DNA of 64,000 bases from Longimicrobium sp. (GTDB taxonomy: Bacteria > Gemmatimonadota > Gemmatimonadetes > Longimicrobiales > Longimicrobiaceae). Location of the stretch: assembly GCA_036389135.1 (NCBI GenBank), contig DASVQP010000003.1, positions 1 through 64,000 of the forward strand, given 5' to 3'. Each line of letters opens with the position of its first letter. Position 1 is the stretch's first letter. The notes under the pieces are model-generated. The model worked only from the letters and a program-made list of their open reading frames with translations, was not told where the DNA came from and did not search any database. Made by a program: the position numbers and the translations under genes. Of this stretch, positions 59,138-64,000 are shown in pieces.

Positions 59138-59653
59138 TTGAGCACCGTGACCGCCCCGGCCCTGCCGGACGCCGCCCGCGCCGAGGCGTTCCGCGCCAAC
59201 ATGCGCAGCCGCGCCCGGATGCGGGCCTACTTCATGGCCAGGCTGCCGCTGGCCTGGTTCGCCGGGCTGCGGGTGCGCCACCTGGACGCGGCGCGCTGCG
59301 ATGTGGTGGTGCCGCGCGGCTGGCGCACGCAGAACCCCTTTCGCAGCACCTACTTCGCCGCGCAGGCCATGGCCGCCGAGCTGTCGACCGGCGCCCTGGC
59401 GATGGCTGCCGTGCAGGGGGCCGGCGCTCCCGTCTCCATGCTGGTGACCGAGATGAGGGCGTCGTTCGGCAAGAAGGCGGTGTCCGACGCCGTCTTCACC
59501 TGCGCGGATGGGGAGCTCATCGCCGCCGCCGTGGCGGAAACGCTGCGCACCGGCGAGGGCACCACCGCGGAGACGACCAGCGTGGGGCGGATGGAGGATG
59601 GCACGGAGGTGGCAACCTTTGTCTTCACCTGGTCGTTCAAGCGCAAGAACTGA
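59138..59653 (+). CDS. DUF4442 hotdog-fold thioesterase-like protein
   Basis: 171 residues. The start is a TTG at 59138 with AAGGAG six bases upstream; no ATG fits. The family pattern VVVPRGWRTQNPFRSTYFAAQAMAAEL and FGKKAVSDAVFTCADGE is that of DUF4442. By fold an acyl-CoA thioesterase relative; activity unproven. Followed by the small charged protein gene. Confidence 0.87.
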   Translation: MSTVTAPALPDAARAEAFRANMRSRARMRAYFMARLPLAWFAGLRVRHLDAARCDVVVPRGWRTQNPFRSTYFAAQAMAAELSTGALAMAAVQGAGAPVSMLVTEMRASFGKKAVSDAVFTCADGELIAAAVAETLRTGEGTTAETTSVGRMEDGTEVATFVFTWSFKRKN

Positions 59654-59730
59654 GAAGTCGTCTATTACCGGCTCGATCAACCACGGCCCGCACGGGCCGC
59701 ACGGGGTCGTCCGCACGAGAGGAGGCACGC

Positions 59731-59907
59731 ATGGCACGACGCCCCAACTATGGCTTCGAGAAGCGTCAGAAGGAGATGCTGAAGCAGCAGAAAAAGGACG
59801 AGAAGGAAGAGAAGAAGCGCGCCCGCAAGGAGCGCGAGGCGGAGGGCGGGGTGGAGGAGGGGGCGGAGGACGACGGCACCGCGGCGGACGACGACGAGGA
59901 CGCCTGA
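59731..59907 (+). CDS. Small, highly charged coiled-coil protein
   Basis: 58 residues with GGAGG six bases before the ATG. MARRPNYGFEKRQKEMLKQQ is followed by a Lys/Arg/Glu helix and an acidic Asp-rich tail. The N-terminal pattern recurs in short proteins of many bacteria as I remember them; function unknown. A basic head and acidic tail suggest binding to RNA or ribosomes, as a guess. Three bases separate it from the next GTG. Confidence 0.75.
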   Translation: MARRPNYGFEKRQKEMLKQQKKDEKEEKKRARKEREAEGGVEEGAEDDGTAADDDEDA

Positions 59908-59909
59908 GG

Positions 59910-60524
59910 GTGGCCGCCGAACCCGGCGCGCCGGCAATGGACGGTTTGGACCCTGAGCTCCGCGCCCGCATCGCCGCGCTGAGCGACGAGGGGTGGGAGA
60001 TCTGGGAGCGCTTCGACGTGGACGTGCGGCGGAACGACTGGCACCCCTTCGTCCCGGCGGACTACGAGCGCGTGCTGGAGGCGCTCGTGGCGCAGCGCGG
60101 GGCGGGGCTGCGCTTCCTGGAGTGGGGCTCGGCGACGGGGGTCATCACCATCATGGCCGACCTGCTGGGCTACGAGGCCTGGGGGATCGAGCTGGACCCG
60201 GCGCTGGTGGAGGTGGCGCGCGGCCTGGCGTCGCGGTACGGCTCGGGGGCGCGGTTCGCGGCGGGGAGCTTCATCCCCTCCGGCTACCGCTACCGCCCCG
60301 CCGACGGCGACGGGCGCCTGGGGACGATCGGCCACGGCGCCTCCGCCTACCCCGAGCTGGGCCATCCGCTGGAGGACTTCGACGTGGTGTACGCCTACCC
60401 CTGGGGCGGCGAGGAGGCGATGATGATCGACCTGATGCGCGCCTACGGCGGCCGCGGCGCGCGCCTCCTCCTGCACGGCGGCGAGGGCGTGCGCATCTAC
60501 CGCGACGGCAAGCCCGTGCCATAA
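59910..60524 (+). CDS. Class I SAM-dependent methyltransferase
   Basis: About 204 residues from GTG 59910 (ATG 59937 also possible). Motif I FLEWGSATGVITIMADLLGY with the Gly-rich loop, GIELDPALVEVAR as motif II and DFDVVYAYPWGGEEAM as motif IV. Substrate unknown. The three-base spacing to the upstream small gene points to coupled expression. Confidence 0.82.
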   Translation: MAAEPGAPAMDGLDPELRARIAALSDEGWEIWERFDVDVRRNDWHPFVPADYERVLEALVAQRGAGLRFLEWGSATGVITIMADLLGYEAWGIELDPALVEVARGLASRYGSGARFAAGSFIPSGYRYRPADGDGRLGTIGHGASAYPELGHPLEDFDVVYAYPWGGEEAMMIDLMRAYGGRGARLLLHGGEGVRIYRDGKPVP

Positions 60525-60569
60525 GGAATACCGTCTCGACAGCGCCCGCGCGGTCAGAAGATCAAGGTG

Positions 60570-60642
60570 TCACGCAAAGGCGCGAAGACGCCAAGGAAGA
60601 CATAGAAGTGCTTTCTTTGCGCCTTTGCGCCTTCGCGTGAGA
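60570..60642. repeat. GCGCCTTTGCGCC hairpin variant, copy 10
   Basis: TCACGCAAAGGCGCGAAGACG pairs with TTTGCGCCTTTGCGCCTTCG..GCGTGAG. Same architecture as the CTCTGTGT family (TCAC at the left end, GTGAG at the right end) with changed arm sequence. Confidence 0.75.
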
Positions 60643-60683
60643 CCCTTTTCCTCTCCATTCACCCGGGTTGAGTCAGTCGCGCT

Positions 60684-60863
60684 TCACACCGCCACCGGTT
60701 CGGCCACGATGGACGGAACCGCGTCGGAGGCGATGGTGCGGCCGCGGCCGTCGGCGGGGCCCATCTCCTCCACGCCGCCGGGGTAGACGAAGGAGTCGCG
60801 CGGAGCGTAGAAGCACGACCCGGCCACCACCTGCAGCGGGGCGGCGGGGCGGAGCGCGTACAC
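60684..60863 (-). CDS. Small hypothetical protein after the HMG-CoA reductase gene
   Basis: At least 59 residues from a GTG at 60863; the open frame runs upstream to the reductase without another conventional start, so the true start may be a rare codon. APRDSFVYPGGVEEMGPADGRGRTIASDAVP is the most distinctive segment. No family recognised. Same strand as and 50 bp from the reductase gene. Confidence 0.45.
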   Translation of the reverse strand: MYALRPAAPLQVVAGSCFYAPRDSFVYPGGVEEMGPADGRGRTIASDAVPSIVAEPVAV

Positions 60864-60913
60864 CGGGTGGCCGGGCTCCAGGAACTCGACCGACGAAAAC
60901 GGTGCTTCCGCCG

Positions 60914-62176
60914 TTATCCCACCGGCCCGCGCCCCAGCCGCTGGTGCGCCGCGGCGAACTCCCCCGAGGCCAGCGCCCCCACGATCGACACCTCCCCGGC
61001 CAGCGCCACCGCCGCGCAGATCTCCGCGAACCGCCCCGCCTTTCCCGCCCCCACGCAGTCCAGGATCGCCAGGCACTCGCGCGCGGTGGGAAGGCGCGTG
61101 CCGCCGCCCACCGTCCCCACGATCAGGTTGGGGAGGGTGAGCGCGACGTACAGGTCGCCGTCGCGCACCTCCATGCGCAGCACGGCCAGGCTGGCCTCGG
61201 CCACGCACGCCACGTCCTGCCCGCACGCCACAAAGAGCGCGGCGAGCGCGTTGGCCACGTGGCTGCTGGCCCCCATCGCACCGGTCTGCACCCCGCCCAG
61301 CAGCCCCATCCGCCAGCAGTCGCACATGCGCTCGGGGGTGGCGCGGAGGCCGCGCGTCACCAGCGTCCGCGGGAGGAGCGCCTCGGCGGTCACCCTGCGC
61401 CCGCGGGTGTGGAGGAAGCGCGCGGCGGATGCCTTCTTGTCGCCGGAGAGGTTTGACTCCACGAACCAGTACTCCGGCCGCACCGGGGTCCGGTCCAGGA
61501 TCTCGCGGCAGATGGCGGCCGTCGCAAAGGTCACCATGTTCTGCCCCGCCGCGTCGCCGGTGCGAAAGGAGAACATCAGGTAGACGTGGTTCGCCTCCAG
61601 GTGCGCGCGCATCCACACCAGCCGCCCGTAGCGCGACTCGCGCGCGGCGATCTCGCGAAAGAGCTCCACCCGATGCGAGGCCCACTCCGCGAAGCGCGCC
61701 GCCTGCGCCAGCGTCCCGAAGGCGAAGGCGGGCGCGCGCTGCACCTCTTCCTCCACCAGCATGCACACCGCGCCCCCGGCACGCGAAAGGATGCGCGCCC
61801 CGCGGTCGTAGCTCGCCACCAGCGCCCCCTCGGAGGTGGCGAGCGGCACGAACACGTCCTCGCGCAGGTGCAGCCCGTTCACGCGCAACGGCCCGATCAG
61901 CCCCACCGGCAGCTGCGCCATCCCCACGAAGTGCTCCACGTTGCCGCGCAGCGCCTCCGGGTCCGGCGTCCCGCCGCGCCCCTCCAGGTGCGGCACCTCC
62001 ACCCCACGCCCGCGCAGGAACGCGATCCGCCGCGCCTGCCCGGCACGCGTCGAGTCGAGCGGCGCGGGAACGCGAAGGGGCACCGGGCGCTCGCGCGGCG
62101 GCACGGGGGCCAGGCGCGCTTCCCAATCGTGGTACGCTGCGGGGTCTCTGTCGTCCATCGAGCTGGAAGCCGGCAT
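60914..62176 (-). CDS. HMG-CoA reductase, class I-like
   Basis: 420 residues. NADPH-dependent reduction of HMG-CoA to mevalonate. Recognisable blocks: ENV-like GNVEHFVGMAQLPVG and GPLRVNG, PLATSEGALVASYDRGA with the catalytic Glu, NLSGDKKASA with the catalytic Lys, TGDAAGQNMV, and VGTVGGGTRL. The catalytic His is likely in EFAAAHQRLGR near the C-terminus. Several blocks differ from consensus, so it is a divergent member. No other mevalonate gene is in the window. Start 62176 or 62158. Confidence 0.88.
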   Translation of the reverse strand: MPASSSMDDRDPAAYHDWEARLAPVPPRERPVPLRVPAPLDSTRAGQARRIAFLRGRGVEVPHLEGRGGTPDPEALRGNVEHFVGMAQLPVGLIGPLRVNGLHLREDVFVPLATSEGALVASYDRGARILSRAGGAVCMLVEEEVQRAPAFAFGTLAQAARFAEWASHRVELFREIAARESRYGRLVWMRAHLEANHVYLMFSFRTGDAAGQNMVTFATAAICREILDRTPVRPEYWFVESNLSGDKKASAARFLHTRGRRVTAEALLPRTLVTRGLRATPERMCDCWRMGLLGGVQTGAMGASSHVANALAALFVACGQDVACVAEASLAVLRMEVRDGDLYVALTLPNLIVGTVGGGTRLPTARECLAILDCVGAGKAGRFAEICAAVALAGEVSIVGALASGEFAAAHQRLGRGPVG

Positions 62177-62293
62177 CCGTGGATCATCGCGAACCCGCCC
62201 CTAGCCGCACGCTCCGGGCCGGACGCGGAGCGGGAGGGGAGATCACGGCGGGTTTTCCGGATGAATGCGGGACTTCGGCAGGCTCTGGAGCGG

Positions 62294-62800
62294 CTATTCG
62301 GACGGCGTGACGGGCGTGGAGGTGCCGGGCGGAACCGGACTTTCCGGATTGAACACGTCGAACAGCTCCGCCGTCGCCGCGACGTTCAGGCGCCGGTCCG
62401 CGGACCCGAACTGGAAATCGACCCAGGCCGGCGCCTGGCGCCTTGCGGCCAGTCCTGTCGCGAGGTGGATCGCGTCGATAGCGCGGAGACGGTGCCGGCG
62501 TGTAAGCTCCGCGGCGCGCTCGAGCAAGCGCGGCTTCGGCTCCAACAGGTGATAGCCGGCGAAGTCCGTGGCGATGCGGTTCCACACCTCTTCCGCCTGC
62601 TCGGGGGTGATTTCACCCGCGAAGGTGCGCCGGGAGACCGCGGAGACGGCCTCGACGAACGCAATCCTCGAGGTAGCCACCCGTGTTCCGGACGACTCGG
62701 CCGACAGATCTCGAATGACTTGACGCACCACCTCGGTTCCTTCTTCCCAGAAATACGCCTTCACCAGCACGCTGGCATCAAAGTAGTAGTACCTCACCAC
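62294..62800 (-). CDS. vapC: PIN-domain toxin (VapC-like)
   Basis: 168 residues from tandem GTGs at 62800/62797. Acidic catalytic residues in YFDASVLVK, AFVEAVSAV, RAIDAIHLA and FGSADRRLN match VapC ribonucleases. Overlaps the upstream gene's stop by a few bases, the usual coupling in VapBC. It cuts RNA by family; target unknown. Confidence 0.9.
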   Translation of the reverse strand: MVRYYYFDASVLVKAYFWEEGTEVVRQVIRDLSAESSGTRVATSRIAFVEAVSAVSRRTFAGEITPEQAEEVWNRIATDFAGYHLLEPKPRLLERAAELTRRHRLRAIDAIHLATGLAARRQAPAWVDFQFGSADRRLNVAATAELFDVFNPESPVPPGTSTPVTPSE

Positions 62801-63084
62801 TCGTACTCTTCGCGCTCTTCGATGACTGCGGCGCTTAGCGAGGTATTCGCCCGCAGCGGTTCGGGCAGGATGCGGTTCGGAACTGGCCTGCCCGGCGTGA
62901 CCTCAATCCCTTCCTGCGCGAGTCCTCTGATGAATTCCTGAACGTCCGGCGGCAAATCGCTCAAGTCTGGCAGCTCGATGGCCGGCTCATCCTCCAGCAT
63001 CGGGATACTCTCCGACGGCTGGAGTCTGTTCAGCAACCCATCGTCGTACTTGGCGAGGTCCGCGGTCTGCTTGTCTTCCATCAT
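62794..63084 (-). CDS. Putative antitoxin partner of the PIN toxin
   Basis: 96 residues from ATG 63084 with AAGGAG seven bases upstream. Acidic and Pro-rich, with DLSDLPPDVQEFIRGLAQEG as the only clear helix and no VapB-type AbrB, RHH or Phd domain visible. Called antitoxin because of position and a 7-base overlap with the toxin gene. Might neutralise the toxin without binding DNA. Confidence 0.7.
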   Translation of the reverse strand: MMEDKQTADLAKYDDGLLNRLQPSESIPMLEDEPAIELPDLSDLPPDVQEFIRGLAQEGIEVTPGRPVPNRILPEPLRANTSLSAAVIEEREEYEW

Positions 63085-63192
63085 CGGAAAGCTCCTTGGT
63101 GGCGTGTGTTCGTACGCCATAGAATACCGCATTGCCTAAGGTGCGGTTCCTACCGCTTTTACGCGCTTGGAAGCTGCCAGCGGGAGACCAAA

Positions 63193-64000
63193 CTATGCCG
63201 CGTCGGCCGCCTTGAGAGCTTCGCGGGCCGCGCGGTAGCCTTCCTCCAGGAAGTACTGCGTGCGGCCGAAGTCCCAGCCGCCCAGGTGGCCGATGCGGGG
63301 GCGGATGTAGACCACCGGCGGTCCCTGCCAGCCGTCCAGGCAGCGCTTTCGCTGCTCCTGAAGGTTGAGCGTGAGGACGCGCTCGTGGATGGCGACCATG
63401 CCGCGCTCGAAGTACTTCTCGGCCGGGGGCGTCATCTCGGAGCCGACGTCGACGGCGATGATGCGGCCGGCGCCCCAGGCGGCGGCCTGGCGCACGGGGA
63501 GCACGTCCAGCACCCCGCCGTCCACCAGCACGTCGCCTGCGATGCGCGCGGGGGGGAAGTAGATGGGGATGGCGCACGATGCGTACACGGCGTCCACCAC
63601 CGGCACCTCCTCGTCGGCGCCGCTGCCGAACCACACCTCGTTGCCGGTGATGAGCGAGACCGCGTTGAGGCGGAGCGGCTTCTGGAGCTCGGAGAAGGCC
63701 TGGATGGGGAGGGTGCGCTCCAGGTAGCCGCGGAAGTGGTCGCCGCGGAACACCGCTTCCTCGCGCACGCCGCCGAAGAGCACGGCGCGCCGGTTTATGG
63801 CCACGATGTCGTCCTTGGTGAGGTTGCGGGCCAGTTCGGCCAGCTCGCGCCACCCCCAGCCGGAGGCGAGCCCGGTGGCCATCATCGACCCGATGCTGGT
63901 GCCGATGAAGGCGCTCACCTCGATGCCGGCCTCCTGCAGCGCCTTCCACACGCCGATGTGGGCCACGCCCTTCATCCCCCCGCCGCCCAGCACCAGCACG
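63193..64000 (-). CDS. Patatin-like phospholipase (RssA type), cut by window edge
   Basis: At least 268 residues; the 5' end lies beyond 64000. LVLGGGGMKGVAHIGVW is the oxyanion loop, GTSIGSMM the nucleophile elbow (GxSxG), VDGGVLD the DG of the Ser-Asp dyad. Bacterial RssA-like lipase or acyl hydrolase of phospholipids. Coding frame is open to the edge. Confidence 0.92.
   Translation of the reverse strand, partial: VLVLGGGGMKGVAHIGVWKALQEAGIEVSAFIGTSIGSMMATGLASGWGWRELAELARNLTKDDIVAINRRAVLFGGVREEAVFRGDHFRGYLERTLPIQAFSELQKPLRLNAVSLITGNEVWFGSGADEEVPVVDAVYASCAIPIYFPPARIAGDVLVDGGVLDVLPVRQAAAWGAGRIIAVDVGSEMTPPAEKYFERGMVAIHERVLTLNLQEQRKRCLDGWQGPPVVYIRPRIGHLGGWDFGRTQYFLEEGYRAAREALKAADAA

Overview
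The window is high-GC chromosomal DNA, with third codon positions almost always G or C, from a free-living bacterium with a Gram-negative-type envelope. Many proteins carry signal peptides or lipoboxes, and there is an outer-membrane beta-barrel, a YkuD L,D-transpeptidase and NagZ-like, M48 and S9 secreted hydrolases. The density of secreted serine hydrolases, soluble PAS histidine kinases and several families of intergenic hairpin repeats suggests Gemmatimonadota, close to Longimicrobium. That placement is inference from gene style and repeats; the window contains no rRNA or other marker. I saw no tRNA, rRNA, CRISPR array, transposase or phage gene.

Layout. 0.2-6.6 kb: S9 peptidase, PAS histidine kinase, phospholipase-D-like lipoprotein, DUF5715 protein. 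6.7-15.2 kb: a minus-strand run of thioesterases, a GH3 hexosaminidase lipoprotein, two beta-lactamase-fold hydrolases, a SIMPL protein and secreted hypotheticals. 15.7-25.8 kb: M48 protease lipoprotein, two more histidine kinases, an RlmI-like methyltransferase, a beta-barrel protein. 26.4-28.1 kb: a lower-GC, translationally coupled three-gene cassette (TIGR04255-like, unknown, DUF7689-like), the best candidate here for an undescribed system. 28.2-31.9 kb: MutY, an SDR, Rid and PhzF-like proteins. 32.0-34.5 kb: a second lower-GC patch with an NYN-domain protein behind a terminator-bearing leader, an extreme Tyr/Gly/Arg/Asn-rich disordered protein and small membrane proteins. 34.8-43.8 kb: a metzincin-like protease, RecQ, an orphan HicB-like protein, and a hydroxyacid dehydrogenase with a glycerate 2-kinase. 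43.9-45 kb: a HigBA-like toxin-antitoxin module with a clear promoter and operator. 45.2-51 kb: two giant genes, an M48-TPR protein and a VIT-VWA-polyproline-TPR-DUF2135 protein. 51.3-60.5 kb: L,D-transpeptidase, PAP2 phosphatase, ABC exporter, 5'-nucleotidase coupled to a serine hydrolase, and a DUF4442/small charged protein/methyltransferase run. 60.7-64 kb: class I-like HMG-CoA reductase, a PIN toxin with an unusual antitoxin, and a patatin-like lipase cut by the window edge.

A striking global feature is the intergenic DNA. At least four repeat classes recur: (1) ten copies of an approximately 60-100 bp imperfect hairpin ending in CTCTGTGTCTCTGTGTGA, mostly seated just after stop codons; (2) modules of two variable palindromes joined by a conserved linker GGCTGGAACCACGGGAAG; (3) short arrays of 7- or 8-bp units, four of five at or inside a stop codon; (4) two near-identical inverted copies of a hairpin element about 9 kb apart. 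In four genes the annotated stop codon lies inside one of these repeats, so repeats appear to have been shaping the 3' ends of coding regions.
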